Assembly (NCBI RefSeq): GCF_005405285.1
Contig: NZ_BJDT01000001.1
Location: 220,726 to 284,725, forward strand
Direction: 5' to 3'
Source of the DNA: Weissella sagaensis
GTDB lineage: Bacteria > Bacillota > Bacilli > Lactobacillales > Lactobacillaceae
Length of the DNA: 64,000 nt
Each line of letters starts with the position of its first letter. Position 1 is the first letter of the stretch. Under the pieces are notes generated by a model that saw nothing but the letters and a program-made list of their open reading frames with translations, ran no database searches and was not told the origin of the DNA. Made by a program: the position numbers and the translations under genes. Shown here one piece after another: positions 19,544 to 28,752 of this stretch.

Positions 19544-21271
19544 ATGAAGTTGTTAAAGCCTTATTGGAAAGGCTATAAATTTGACCTAATGATTGCTATC
19601 CTAATGGTTGTAATTTCATCAGTTGCGATGCTATTGCAACCCACATTGTTAAGTAATATTGTCCAAGCTATTACAGACGATAATTTGAATAAAGTTAATC
19701 AAATTGGGCTACAATTATTAATTTTAGCAGTGATTGGATTAGTGGCAGGAATTGTTAATACGATTTTTGCTGCGCGTGCATCACAAGGTATGGCGGCTGA
19801 TGTACGTGAAAGTGCCTATCGTAAAATTCAGACATTTTCATTTGCGAATATTGAAAAGTTCTCAGTTGGAAACTTAGTTGTTCGATTAACTAATGATGTG
19901 ACACAAATTCAAAATGTTTTGATGCTAGTGCTGCAACCACTAATGCGGATGCCGATTCTGTTTATTGGTGGCTTTATTTTGGCAGTACGTTCAATTCCAC
20001 AATTATGGTGGATCATCCTTGTTATGGTAATTTTGGTTGGTTCAGTTGCTTATTATGTGGCAACGCATATTGGTAAAAAGTTTGGCCGTATTCAAGGGTT
20101 GATTGATAAAGTTAATAATAAAGTTAAAGAAAACTTGCAAGGTGTGCGCGTTGTTAAGTCATTTAACCAAGAAAAGTCTGAAGAAGAGCGCTTTACCAAT
20201 GTTTCAGATGAGTTAAAAGACGTCAACATTGAAATTGGTTATTTCTTTGCCATGGTTATGCCGGCATTTATGTTTATTGGGCAAGGATTAATGGTAGTCG
20301 CTATTTATTTAGTTGGAAATATGGTTGATACTGATCCGGGCTTGTTAGCGCAAGTTACTGGTTTTACTAATTATATTATGATTATCATGAATGCCATTAT
20401 TGTTGGTGGGATGATGTTATCATTTGCAACACGTGCGCTAGTATCAATGGGTCGTATTCAAGAAATTATGACAACTGAAGCAGAATTGTCATATCGCGAA
20501 GATGGTCAGAAAATTACAGATGGTCGTGTCGCATTTGATAATGTTAGTTTTACGTATGATGGTGAGGAAAAGCCAACACTTAAAAATATTAGTTTTACGA
20601 CTGAATCTGGTCAAATGATTGGTATTGTTGGTGCCACTGGATCTGGTAAATCAACATTGGCACAATTGATTCCCCGCATTTATGATCCAACATCAGGGTC
20701 AGTTAAAATTGGTGGTGTCGATTTAAAAACTGTTGATGAATCTTCATTACGTGATGCCGTTGCTTTTGTACAACAAAAAGCAACACTATTTTCAGGAACT
20801 ATCGCCGATAATTTCAGGCAAGGACTAGCAACAGCTGACGAATCAGATATGAAACGCGCAGCTGATATTGCGCAAGCATCTGAATTTATTGAACAATATG
20901 ATGATAAATATAACCATGTGGTGGAAGAGCGTTCAGCTAATTACTCTGGTGGACAAAAACAACGTTTATCAATTGCTCGAGGTGTCATTGCGTCACCTAA
21001 GATACTGATTTTGGATGACTCAACGTCTGCATTGGATGCACGTTCGGAAAAATTGGTTAAAGAGGCGCTCGATGAGCAATTAAATGAAACAACAACCTTT
21101 ATTATTGCTGAAAAAGTTTCATCCGTCATTAATGCAGATAATATTATTGTATTGGATGAAGGAAAATTAGTTGCTTATGGCCCACATAGCGAGCTATTAG
21201 AAACATCACCTGTTTATCGTGAAATTTATGAAACACAAGAAGCAAAGGAGGTGCGCCACGATGACAAATAA
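19544..21271 (+). CDS. Heterodimeric ABC exporter subunit with degenerate nucleotide site
   Basis: 575 residues: six-helix exporter membrane domain (about 1-310), then an ATPase domain. Walker A GATGSGKST (363-371) and signature YSGGQKQ (467-473) are normal. Walker B reads ILILDDS, so the catalytic glutamate is D492, and the switch histidine is replaced by E523 (IIAEKVSS). These changes mark the LmrC/BmrC-type subunit of heterodimeric multidrug exporters. The partner follows with an 11-base overlap. A candidate extended -10 (TGATACAAT) is at 19491-19499. The transported substrate is unknown. Confidence 0.92.
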   Translation: MKLLKPYWKGYKFDLMIAILMVVISSVAMLLQPTLLSNIVQAITDDNLNKVNQIGLQLLILAVIGLVAGIVNTIFAARASQGMAADVRESAYRKIQTFSFANIEKFSVGNLVVRLTNDVTQIQNVLMLVLQPLMRMPILFIGGFILAVRSIPQLWWIILVMVILVGSVAYYVATHIGKKFGRIQGLIDKVNNKVKENLQGVRVVKSFNQEKSEEERFTNVSDELKDVNIEIGYFFAMVMPAFMFIGQGLMVVAIYLVGNMVDTDPGLLAQVTGFTNYIMIIMNAIIVGGMMLSFATRALVSMGRIQEIMTTEAELSYREDGQKITDGRVAFDNVSFTYDGEEKPTLKNISFTTESGQMIGIVGATGSGKSTLAQLIPRIYDPTSGSVKIGGVDLKTVDESSLRDAVAFVQQKATLFSGTIADNFRQGLATADESDMKRAADIAQASEFIEQYDDKYNHVVEERSANYSGGQKQRLSIARGVIASPKILILDDSTSALDARSEKLVKEALDEQLNETTTFIIAEKVSSVINADNIIVLDEGKLVAYGPHSELLETSPVYREIYETQEAKEVRHDDK

Positions 21272-23048
21272 TTTGTCTGAATCAATTCGTTTCTTTTCAC
21301 ATTATTTGAAGCGGTTTAAGTGGTCTTTGCTAGCGATTCTTGTTTTGACAGTCACAGCAACTTGGTTACAAGTTAAGGCACCAGTTTACATGGGACGTTC
21401 AATTACGGAATTATCAAAATATTTGATGACCTATCTAAATCCCGTTACAAAGAGTCAAGCTAGTTTGGCTGATTTCCATCAAGCTTTGTTCTTGTTTGCC
21501 GGCTTTACGTTGATGATTTTAATTGCACTATTTTTAAATGCTTTGACGCAAGCAGTTGTTGCACCAAAATCAGTTAATGATATGCGAAAAGGTTTGTTTG
21601 CTAAGTTGCAACGAATGACGGTACGTTATTTCGACAATCACCAAGACGGTGAAATCTTATCACGCTTTACATCTGATTTGGATAATATTTTCAATGCGAT
21701 GAATAACGCTGTTTTTCAGATATTGCAACAAGTGGTAATGTTCATTGGTGTTATTTGGATGATGTTTAATGAGAGCCCTAAGATGGCAACTGTCACGATG
21801 GCCTCAACACCAGTTGTTATTATTGTTGGTTTTATCATTATGATCCAAGCTAAAAAGTATGTTGATATTCAACAAGCTGAAGTGGGTCATTTAAATGGTT
21901 ATATTAATGAACAAATTAATGGTGAAAAAGTAATTATCACGAATGGCTTACAAGAAAAGTCAATTGCTGGTTTTATTGAACATAATAATAAAGTACGTCA
22001 TGCAATGGTTTATTCACAAGCATGGTCGAATATATTAAACCCAATTATGCAAGGTTTGGGATTGGTTAATTTGGGAATTGTGATTTTCTTTGGTGCGACA
22101 CAAGCTTTATCTGGTGATGTCGCATCACGGGCAGCCGGGCTAGGGTTGATTGTGACATTCGTATCGTTTTCACAACAATATTTCCAACCAATTTCACAAA
22201 TTACGTCACTTTATAATATGATGCAACAAGCGATGACAGGTGTACATCGTGTTAACGAAATTTTGGCACAAGATGATGAAATTAAACCAGCCGATGGTGT
22301 GCAGTTTAATGGCATTAAGAATGATGTTAAATTACAAGATGTTCATTTCGGTTATAATCAAGATCGTGAAATTATTCATGGTATTAATATTGATGTTAAA
22401 AAGGGTGAAATGGTTGCGTTAGTTGGTCCGACTGGTTCGGGAAAAACAACGGTGATGAATCTGTTGAACCGTTTTTACGATGTGACTTCGGGTGCTGTGT
22501 TATTTGATGGGGTTGATATTCGTCAAATGGATTTGACCGCATTGCGTGATCACGTGGGTATTGTGTTACAAGAATCAGTGCTATTTACTGGAACAGTTCG
22601 TGATAATATCACTTTTGGTAAGGAAGATGCAACTGATGAAGAAGTGATTGATGCGGCTAAGCAGGCAAATATTCATGACTTTATTATGACATTAGAAAAT
22701 GGTTATGATACCCAAATTTCAGATGAAAATTCGGTATTCTCAACTGGTCAAAAACAATTGTTATCAATTGCGCGTACGATTTTGACAGAACCAGATTTAT
22801 TGATTCTAGATGAGGCAACGTCAAACGTTGATACTGTTACAGAAGAACGTATTCAACGTGCGATGGATAATGTGATTGCTGGCCGAACAAGTTTTGTGAT
22901 TGCGCATCGTTTAAAGACAATCTTAAATGCTGATAAAATTGTTGTGCTAAAGGATGGTAATATTATTGAACAAGGTAACCATGAGAGCTTGTTAGCCCAG
23001 GATGGTTTCTATGCTAGTTTGTACAAGAATCAAATGATGTTTGAGTAA
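21261..23048 (+). CDS. Heterodimeric ABC exporter subunit with canonical catalytic residues
   Basis: 595 residues from ATG 21261, behind a strong AAAGGAGG inside the end of the previous gene. Exporter membrane domain plus ATPase domain with Walker A GPTGSGKTT, Walker B LLILDEATS with the catalytic glutamate, and H-loop IAHRLK. Its signature motif is altered (FSTGQKQ instead of LSGGQ). Together the pair makes one competent site (this Walker A/B with the partner's SGGQ) and one degenerate site, the LmrCD arrangement. A role in drug or lipid export is inferred. Confidence 0.92.
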   Translation: MTNNLSESIRFFSHYLKRFKWSLLAILVLTVTATWLQVKAPVYMGRSITELSKYLMTYLNPVTKSQASLADFHQALFLFAGFTLMILIALFLNALTQAVVAPKSVNDMRKGLFAKLQRMTVRYFDNHQDGEILSRFTSDLDNIFNAMNNAVFQILQQVVMFIGVIWMMFNESPKMATVTMASTPVVIIVGFIIMIQAKKYVDIQQAEVGHLNGYINEQINGEKVIITNGLQEKSIAGFIEHNNKVRHAMVYSQAWSNILNPIMQGLGLVNLGIVIFFGATQALSGDVASRAAGLGLIVTFVSFSQQYFQPISQITSLYNMMQQAMTGVHRVNEILAQDDEIKPADGVQFNGIKNDVKLQDVHFGYNQDREIIHGINIDVKKGEMVALVGPTGSGKTTVMNLLNRFYDVTSGAVLFDGVDIRQMDLTALRDHVGIVLQESVLFTGTVRDNITFGKEDATDEEVIDAAKQANIHDFIMTLENGYDTQISDENSVFSTGQKQLLSIARTILTEPDLLILDEATSNVDTVTEERIQRAMDNVIAGRTSFVIAHRLKTILNADKIVVLKDGNIIEQGNHESLLAQDGFYASLYKNQMMFE

Positions 23049-23060
23049 AAGTAAAATTAT

Positions 23061-23113
23061 AAAAGAGTTGTCATGCAAGCACGTTAAACGGGTTGTATTG
23101 GCAACTCTTTTTT
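23061..23113 (+). terminator. Terminator after the ABC exporter
   Basis: AAAAGAGTTG pairs with CAACTCTTTT; T-run follows. The loop is long (about 30 bases). Confidence 0.75.
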
Positions 23114-23154
23114 ATTTGCTTTTTAATATAGTGAAATAAATCACAAAAAATAAT

Positions 23155-23168
23155 TGAAAGCGCTTGCT
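23155..23168 (+). promoter_or_regulatory. cre site before the short-chain dehydrogenase
   Basis: TGAAAGCGCTTGCT fits the TGWAARCGYTWNCW form of the CcpA site. It overlaps a possible -35 (TTGCTA, 23164-23169) that is 18 bases from TAAAAT (23188-23193), so catabolite repression is likely. Confidence 0.75.
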
Positions 23169-23241
23169 AAATTTAGGAATACCATTGTAAAATAGTCCTA
23201 TAGACAGGTAAACATTGTGTTATTTGAGAGGGGATAAACTT

Positions 23242-23976
23242 ATGGGAAAATTTACGGATAAAGTTGCAATTGTTACTGGGGGTGCTTCAGGAATTGGGTT
23301 AGCTTCTGTAAAAAGCTTATTGTCTGAAGGGGCAAAAGTTGTAATTGCTGATTTTTCTGATAAAGGTGATGAAGTGGCTGCATCATTGGGGGATGAGAGT
23401 CGCGTTTTGTTTGTTAAGACTGATGTCACTGTTGAAGAAGATGTTAAAAATGTTATTGAAAAAGCAGTGAGTCGTTTTGGTTCACTAGATATTATGGTTG
23501 CTAATGCTGGAATTGCCCGTGATGGTAATATTACCGATATGTCATATAAGCAGTGGTCAGATACCATTGATATTAATTTGAGTGGCGTGTTCTTATCTGA
23601 TAAATACGCCATTGAACAAATGCAAAAGCAAGGGCACGGTGGTGCTGTTGTTAATATGGGATCAATTCACAGTTTTGTCGGTAAAGTTGGTGTGACAGCT
23701 TATGCATCAGCCAAAGGTGGTGTCAAGCTATTGACACAAACGTTAGGTGCAACTTATGCATCTGAAGGTATTCGTGTTAACGCAGTAGCACCAGGTTACA
23801 TTGATACACCATTAATTGCTGGTGCCGATAAGGAAGCATTAGTTGCTTTGCATCCAGCAGGACGTTTGGGTAAGCCTGAAGAAATTGGTAAGGTTGTTTC
23901 ATTCTTGGCAAGTGATGATGCATCATTTGTTAACGGGACAACATTGCTAGTTGATGGTGGTTATACAGCAATCTAA
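23242..23976 (+). CDS. Short-chain dehydrogenase/reductase (SDR)
   Basis: 244 residues from ATG 23242, behind GAGAGGGG. Classical SDR: TGGASGIG cofactor loop at the N-terminus, NAG motif, catalytic serine (NMGSIHS) and YASAK (YxxxK), and PGYIDTP after the catalytic region. An acidic residue after the second strand (IADF) suggests NAD(H) preference. The substrate is not evident; sugar, polyol, acetoin/diacetyl and 3-oxoacyl reductases look alike. The upstream cre site argues for a role in carbohydrate or redox metabolism rather than fatty acid synthesis. Monocistronic. Confidence 0.88.
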   Translation: MGKFTDKVAIVTGGASGIGLASVKSLLSEGAKVVIADFSDKGDEVAASLGDESRVLFVKTDVTVEEDVKNVIEKAVSRFGSLDIMVANAGIARDGNITDMSYKQWSDTIDINLSGVFLSDKYAIEQMQKQGHGGAVVNMGSIHSFVGKVGVTAYASAKGGVKLLTQTLGATYASEGIRVNAVAPGYIDTPLIAGADKEALVALHPAGRLGKPEEIGKVVSFLASDDASFVNGTTLLVDGGYTAI

Positions 23977-23986
23977 ATAAATAATA

Positions 23987-24019
23987 AAAAGAGGTTTAGA
24001 AAAATTCTAAACCTCTTTT
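23987..24019 (+). terminator. Bidirectional terminator between convergent genes
   Basis: AAAAGAGGTTTAGAA pairs perfectly with TTCTAAACCTCTTTT. It serves the SDR gene on + and the deaminase on -. Confidence 0.88.
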
Positions 24020-24029
24020 GTTATGCCAT

Positions 24030-25040
24030 TTAATTTATTTTGGCATAATCATTTAATTCTTTAATATAAATGGCTTTCTTTTCATCGCTAATCCATGATG
24101 TCTCAAATGCATTACGAGCGAGTTTGATGATTTGTTCTTTGGTTAAATCATAGGCAGTTGCTAATGCGTAATAGTTATCCGCAATATACCCACCAAAGTA
24201 AGCAGGATCATCAGAGTGAATCGATACTTTCGCATCACGTTCTAACAACGACAAGACTTCGTCACCTTTCATCTTTGGTGAAACATAGGTGTTTGAAAGA
24301 GGGCATGAAGTTAAACCAATATGGTGTTTAACGACAAAATCAACTAAGTCAGGATCTTCAACGATATTTGTACCGTGATCAAGACGTTCAACGTCCATTA
24401 ATTCAAGAGCTTGCCGAATGTGTTCAATTGAATCTTTTTGATCAATATCACAGTGTGCAGTCAAATGTAGACCAGCTGCCTTAGCATCTTCGAATTGACG
24501 TGCAAATTTTAGCGGCGGATTATTATGTTCGTCAGAGTCGAGACCGACACCGATGAACATATCTTTGTAAGGTAAAGCTTGTGCAAGGGTTTTACGCGCA
24601 GATTCCTTTGAAAAGTCACGCAAGAAACACATGATTAAATCAGCGTCAATATTTAAAGCACGGGCATCTACGATAGCACGATGCAAACCATTAATGACGT
24701 CTTCAAAACTAACGCCACGACTAGTATGTGCTTGAGGATCAAAGAAAATTTCAACGTGGCGAACGTTGTTTTTAGCAGCACGTTGTAGATAGTTAAAAGC
24801 TAATTCATAAAAATCTTGTTCATGTTGTAAAACATTCATTGCTGGATAATAAACACCCAAGAAGGAAGCTAAGTCATCGTATTCGTAAGTCTTTTTAACT
24901 TCATCGATTGTTTCTTGTCCGATATTAATATGATTGCGTTTGGCTAATTTTAATTTTAATTCTGGCTCTAGCGTCCCTTCGATATGCAAATGAAGTTCGG
25001 CTTTTGGCATGTTTTGTGTAAACTCACGTGTTACAGTCAT
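24030..25040 (-). CDS. add: Adenosine deaminase family protein, probably type-2 adenine deaminase
   Basis: 336 residues from ATG 25040, which follows AAAGGGG; fourteen further in-frame codons upstream overlap the promoter region. Metal-dependent amidohydrolase: HLHIEG (HxH), FDPQAHTSRG, HCDID and SIHSDDP motifs. The sequence PKAELHLHIEGTLEPE resembles the Ade-2 subgroup that deaminates adenine to hypoxanthine, whereas adenosine deaminases usually have HVHLDG; specificity is therefore an inference. Divergent from a purine permease and a second, unrelated adenine deaminase, consistent with purine salvage. Confidence 0.88.
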   Translation of the reverse strand: MTVTREFTQNMPKAELHLHIEGTLEPELKLKLAKRNHINIGQETIDEVKKTYEYDDLASFLGVYYPAMNVLQHEQDFYELAFNYLQRAAKNNVRHVEIFFDPQAHTSRGVSFEDVINGLHRAIVDARALNIDADLIMCFLRDFSKESARKTLAQALPYKDMFIGVGLDSDEHNNPPLKFARQFEDAKAAGLHLTAHCDIDQKDSIEHIRQALELMDVERLDHGTNIVEDPDLVDFVVKHHIGLTSCPLSNTYVSPKMKGDEVLSLLERDAKVSIHSDDPAYFGGYIADNYYALATAYDLTKEQIIKLARNAFETSWISDEKKAIYIKELNDYAKIN

Positions 25041-25086
25041 AACGTTTATTGTTCCCCTTTTGCTGTTATAATCACTATACAAACTG

Positions 25087-25114
25087 ATTTTACCATTGTT
25101 TTTATATTAGTCAA
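25087..25114 (-). promoter_or_regulatory. Promoter of the deaminase gene
   Basis: On the - strand: TTGACT (25114-25109), 16-base spacer, extended -10 TGGTAAAAT. Confidence 0.6.
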
Positions 25115-25120
25115 CTTTCA

Positions 25121-25133
25121 AAATACGAACTTT
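25121..25133 (+). promoter_or_regulatory. Candidate PurBox between divergent purine genes
   Basis: AAATACGAACTTT matches the PurR site AWWWCCGAACWWT at all but one position. It sits between the two -35 elements of the divergent promoters and could act on both. Only one clear copy is seen, whereas Bacillus PurR operators usually have two. Confidence 0.45.
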
Positions 25134-25138
25134 TGGTA

Positions 25139-25167
25139 TTGAAATTACTTTTAATGTATGTGATAAT
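25139..25167 (+). promoter_or_regulatory. Promoter of the permease-ade genes
   Basis: TTGAAA, 17-base spacer, GATAAT with an extended TGT in front. The candidate PurBox lies 5 bases upstream of the -35. Confidence 0.6.
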
Positions 25168-25218
25168 TCGATTTGTTGATTGAAAGTTTTCATGAAATCA
25201 AGAGGAGATAGAGTAATC

Positions 25219-26571
25219 ATGAATGAGTTTGATGGGTCTAAAGTACAACCGACTGGTTTTTTAGATAAGTTTTTCCATGTTTCGGCGCAAAATTCAACGG
25301 TTAAACGTGAAATATTAGCCGGCGTTACAACGTTTGTATCGATGGCATATATCTTATTTGTTAATCCAAGTATTTTGGGTGCTGCAGGTATGGACAAAGG
25401 TGCTGTGTTCACGGCAACTGCTTTAGCAGCAATTATTGGTTGTGTGTTGATGGGGGTATTAGCAAATTATCCGATTGCCATTGCACCAGGGTTAGGTGAT
25501 AATGCGTTCTTCGCTTTTTCGGTTGTTTTGGGGATGGGAATTCCTTGGCAAAAAGCGATGGCTGGTGTGTTTGTTGCATCAGTTTTGTTTACAATCTTGT
25601 CATTTTTAAAAGTACGAGAAGTTGTCATTGATGCAATACCACAAGATTTAAAATATGCCATGGCTGCTGGAATTGGTATTTTTATTGCTTTCGTTGGCCT
25701 ACAAGGTGGTGGCCTAATTGTTGCTGATAAGTCTTCGTTAGTAGCAATTGGCTCATTAACTGTACCAACAACTTGGTTGACGATTGCCGGCGTCTTTATC
25801 ATTGCTATTTTAATGGCTAAGCGTGTACCAGGAGCGATTTTTATTGGGATTGTAGCGACAGCAATTATTGGTTTGGTAACTGGTTTGATCCCGATGCCTG
25901 AACACCTTATTTCGATGGCCCCTAGTTTGAAGCCAACATTTGGTGTGGGGGTTACAAATTTACCGTCGATGCTTGATCCTCAAATGTGGGCAGTTGTTTT
26001 AGTATTTTTATTGGTTGCATTTTTTGACACTGCCGGAACTTTGATTGGCTTAGCACAACAAGCAGGTATTATGAAAAATGGTAAGATGCCACGTATCGGT
26101 CGCGCCCTAATGGCTGACTCACTTTCAATGTTAGGTGGTGCTGTTATGGGAACGACACCAACGGCTGCTTATGTTGAATCTTCTGCGGGTATTTCAATGG
26201 GTGGTAAGACTGGTTTAACGTCAATTACGACGGGTGTATTATTCTTGTTTAGTTTGCTCTTTTCACCATTGCTAGCTGTTGTTACGAATCAGGTGACAGC
26301 ACCTGCGTTAATTATTGTCGGTGTCATGATGGCATCATCATTACGTGAAATTCACTGGGATGAATTCGAATTAGCACTCCCGGCATTTTTAACGGTTGTC
26401 GGTATGCCACTGACGTATAACATTTCATACGGAATCGCTTTTGGATTTTTGACTTATCCAATCTTAATGACAGCTGCTGGTCGCCGTAAGGAAGTGAATG
26501 GCATTATGTGGGCAATGTTAATTGTCTTTGTTGTATTATTGTATGTTTTAAATGTGTTACCAAAACAGTAA
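25219..26571 (+). CDS. NCS2/AzgA-family purine permease
   Basis: 450 residues from ATG 25219 behind AGAGGAG; thirteen upstream codons are in frame but lack a ribosome-binding site. The N-terminus (REILAGVTTFVSMAYILFVNP) and the GLGDNAFFAF motif identify the AzgA/PbuG group of nucleobase symporters for hypoxanthine, guanine and adenine. About 12-14 hydrophobic segments. The conserved FFDTAGTLIGLA segment and the SSAGISMGGKTG region that line the substrate site are present. Sits 19 bases before the adenine deaminase gene, so adenine is a likely substrate. Confidence 0.92.
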   Translation: MNEFDGSKVQPTGFLDKFFHVSAQNSTVKREILAGVTTFVSMAYILFVNPSILGAAGMDKGAVFTATALAAIIGCVLMGVLANYPIAIAPGLGDNAFFAFSVVLGMGIPWQKAMAGVFVASVLFTILSFLKVREVVIDAIPQDLKYAMAAGIGIFIAFVGLQGGGLIVADKSSLVAIGSLTVPTTWLTIAGVFIIAILMAKRVPGAIFIGIVATAIIGLVTGLIPMPEHLISMAPSLKPTFGVGVTNLPSMLDPQMWAVVLVFLLVAFFDTAGTLIGLAQQAGIMKNGKMPRIGRALMADSLSMLGGAVMGTTPTAAYVESSAGISMGGKTGLTSITTGVLFLFSLLFSPLLAVVTNQVTAPALIIVGVMMASSLREIHWDEFELALPAFLTVVGMPLTYNISYGIAFGFLTYPILMTAAGRRKEVNGIMWAMLIVFVVLLYVLNVLPKQ

Positions 26572-26590
26572 TTAGGGAATGGGGAGTAAA

Positions 26591-28369
26591 ATGACGACTT
26601 TAGCAGAATTGGGAAATTATATTGATGCTGGGGCAGCAAAGATTGCAGCCGATATTGTAATTGAAAATGGTACCTTGGTAAATGTAGATACGGCAGAATA
26701 TTACAAAGCAAATGTTGCAATTTATCACGATCGCATTGTTGCAGTGGACGCTGATGTTTCAGATTATCTTAATGAGGATACGAAACATATTGACGCAACG
26801 GGCAAATATATTGTGCCAGGGCTAATTGATGGGCATATCCACGTTGAATGTAGTAAATTGAGTTTGACACGGTTCGCACAAGCAGTTGTGCCTCACGGGA
26901 CGACCAGTATTGTATCAGGTTTAGATGAGTACATTTCAGTGGTTGGTTTAGACGGATTAACGGAAGTGTTTGATGAATTGGCTAAGTTACCGATGAAAGT
27001 ATTCTGGGGATTACCTTACAAGACACCTTATACGATTCCAGAATCAACAGTTGCCTATAATGTTACTGGTGCAGACCATGATAAATATCAAGCTTTAGAA
27101 CAAACGTATGGTGTATGGGAAACTGTCCGAGAAGCTATTCAAACAAAAGACGAAGATACGCTGCGGGCAATTTTAGCAGCACAAAAGTATCATAAGCCGA
27201 TTTTTGGTTGCTCACCTATGGCTACGAGCAAAGACTTGAATCAATTTTTGATGGGCGGTGTCCATATTGATCATGAAAGTTATAGTCATGAAGAATTTTT
27301 AGAAAAAGCACGTAAGGGGTTACACGTTGTTATTCGGGAATCATCAGTTACAAAATTTTTGGCTGAAAATATTAAAGCCATTACCGAAAATACAGCTAAT
27401 GTTGCGCGTCATACGAGTTTTTGTACTGATGATGTTAATGCACACGATATTTTGACACATGGTCATTTAGATCATATGGTTAAACTAGCCATTCAAGCGG
27501 GTGTTAGTCCAATGACAGCTATTCAAATGGCGACGATTAATGGCGCAGAAGCTTATCATGTTGATGATCAGATTGGTTCAGTTGCACCAGGCAAGCAAGC
27601 AGATATTTTGTTGGTTGATGACCCAACTTCGTTTAACGTGGAAACTGTTATCAGCAAGGGAGAGATTGTGACAGTTGCAGATGAAGAACAGATTGCATTT
27701 ATGCCACCAAAGCGTCGTGCAAATATTTTAGATACGGTTCATCATCATAATTTAACGGCAGATGATTTTGCTTATCGTGTGGCAGATGATGCCAAGCAAG
27801 CAGTGGTACAAACGATTAATAGTGTGGGACCATTTGTTCGTAAGCGTTTAGATGTGACATTGCCGGTTATAGAAGGGGTTGTGCAACCAAGTGTGGCAGA
27901 TGATGTTGCATTGGCATCAGTTATTGAACGCTATGGGGTTAATGGTAATCATGCACGTGGATTTATCTCGGGTTGGTCAATTAAACGAGGTGCTATTGCA
28001 ACGACAATGGCACCTGATGATAATAACTTAGTTGTTGCAGGTGTTAATCCGCAAGATATGGCTTTAGCTGCTAATACCTTAATTGCTTGTGGTGGTGGTC
28101 AAGTTGTGGTTGTTGATGGTCAAGTTATTTCATTGCTCGAATTACCAATTGCAGGTATTAATACTGACATGACACCGAATGAATTAGCGCAAAAAGAACT
28201 TGATTTGAAAGAGGCAGCTCGTCAATTGGGTAGCCAATTACCAGATCCATTATTCTACCTATCGTTTTTACCCATTACGTCAATTCCAGATTTGGCATTA
28301 ACGGATGGGGGGAATGTTGATTATCCGAACTTAAAGTATTTTGATCCAATTCTTTCTTTAGAAAAGTAA
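26591..28369 (+). CDS. ade: Adenine deaminase (AdeC type)
   Basis: 592 residues from ATG 26591, behind GGGGAG; an ATG four codons earlier is possible but abuts a weaker site. Amidohydrolase fold with GLIDGHIHVECSKL at the metal site, FCTDDVNAHD and GHLDHMVKLAIQAGV, followed by the C-terminal adenine deaminase domain (INTDMTPNELAQK). The length is close to the roughly 577 residues of Bacillus AdeC. It converts adenine to hypoxanthine and ammonia. Not homologous at sequence level to the divergent deaminase in this locus. Confidence 0.93.
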   Translation: MTTLAELGNYIDAGAAKIAADIVIENGTLVNVDTAEYYKANVAIYHDRIVAVDADVSDYLNEDTKHIDATGKYIVPGLIDGHIHVECSKLSLTRFAQAVVPHGTTSIVSGLDEYISVVGLDGLTEVFDELAKLPMKVFWGLPYKTPYTIPESTVAYNVTGADHDKYQALEQTYGVWETVREAIQTKDEDTLRAILAAQKYHKPIFGCSPMATSKDLNQFLMGGVHIDHESYSHEEFLEKARKGLHVVIRESSVTKFLAENIKAITENTANVARHTSFCTDDVNAHDILTHGHLDHMVKLAIQAGVSPMTAIQMATINGAEAYHVDDQIGSVAPGKQADILLVDDPTSFNVETVISKGEIVTVADEEQIAFMPPKRRANILDTVHHHNLTADDFAYRVADDAKQAVVQTINSVGPFVRKRLDVTLPVIEGVVQPSVADDVALASVIERYGVNGNHARGFISGWSIKRGAIATTMAPDDNNLVVAGVNPQDMALAANTLIACGGGQVVVVDGQVISLLELPIAGINTDMTPNELAQKELDLKEAARQLGSQLPDPLFYLSFLPITSIPDLALTDGGNVDYPNLKYFDPILSLEK

Positions 28370-28379
28370 AAATTATGAA

Positions 28380-28422
28380 AAAAGGCAAGCAATTATTTTT
28401 TAGATAATTACTTGCTTTTTAT
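28380..28422 (+). terminator. Terminator after ade
   Basis: GGCAAGCAATTAT pairs with ATAATTACTTGCTT (one bulge) and runs into Ts. Confidence 0.75.
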
Positions 28423-28454
28423 ATGATTATGTATTTGTTTTGATTCTTTTTACA

Positions 28455-28494
28455 TGAAAAAAGCATCGAACTTGGTAACGTTTCGGTGCTTTTA
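28455..28494 (-). terminator. Terminator of the tRNA-Asn pair
   Basis: On the - strand, AAAAGCACCGAAAC pairs with GTTCGATGCTTTTTT (one wobble). It lies 10 bases after the distal tRNA. Confidence 0.75.
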
Positions 28495-28503
28495 TTTTGA
28501 TTA

Positions 28504-28575
28504 CTGCTCTGGCTGGGTTCGAACCAGCGGCCTCCTCATTAACAGTGAGTTATTCTACCACTGAACTACAGAGCA
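28504..28575 (-). tRNA. tRNA-Asn (GUU)
   Basis: 72-base cloverleaf: acceptor TGCTCTG/CAGAGCA, G discriminator as usual for Asn, anticodon loop CTGTTAA giving GUU, T-arm GTTCGAA. The pair at the base of the anticodon stem (27-43) is A-G. CCA not encoded. Differs from the second copy by one base in the variable region. Confidence 0.92.
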
Positions 28576-28627
28576 AAAATTGATTGATTAAATGATTAGA
28601 CATAAGTACTACATGATACTTATGTAA

Positions 28628-28699
28628 CTGCTCTGGCTGGGTTCGAACCAGCGACCTCCTCATTAACAGTGAGTTATTCTACCACTGAACTACAGAGCA
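28628..28699 (-). tRNA. tRNA-Asn (GUU), second copy
   Basis: Same structure and anticodon loop as the gene at 28504-28575; promoter-proximal copy, 52 bases from its neighbour. Confidence 0.92.
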
Positions 28700-28723
28700 A
28701 TAATTGTTTAAATCAATAAATTA

Positions 28724-28752
28724 ACTATACAATGCTTTTTATTAAAAATCAA
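28724..28752 (-). promoter_or_regulatory. Promoter of the tRNA-Asn pair
   Basis: On the - strand: TTGATT (28752-28747), 17-base spacer, TATAGT (28729-28724). Confidence 0.8.
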
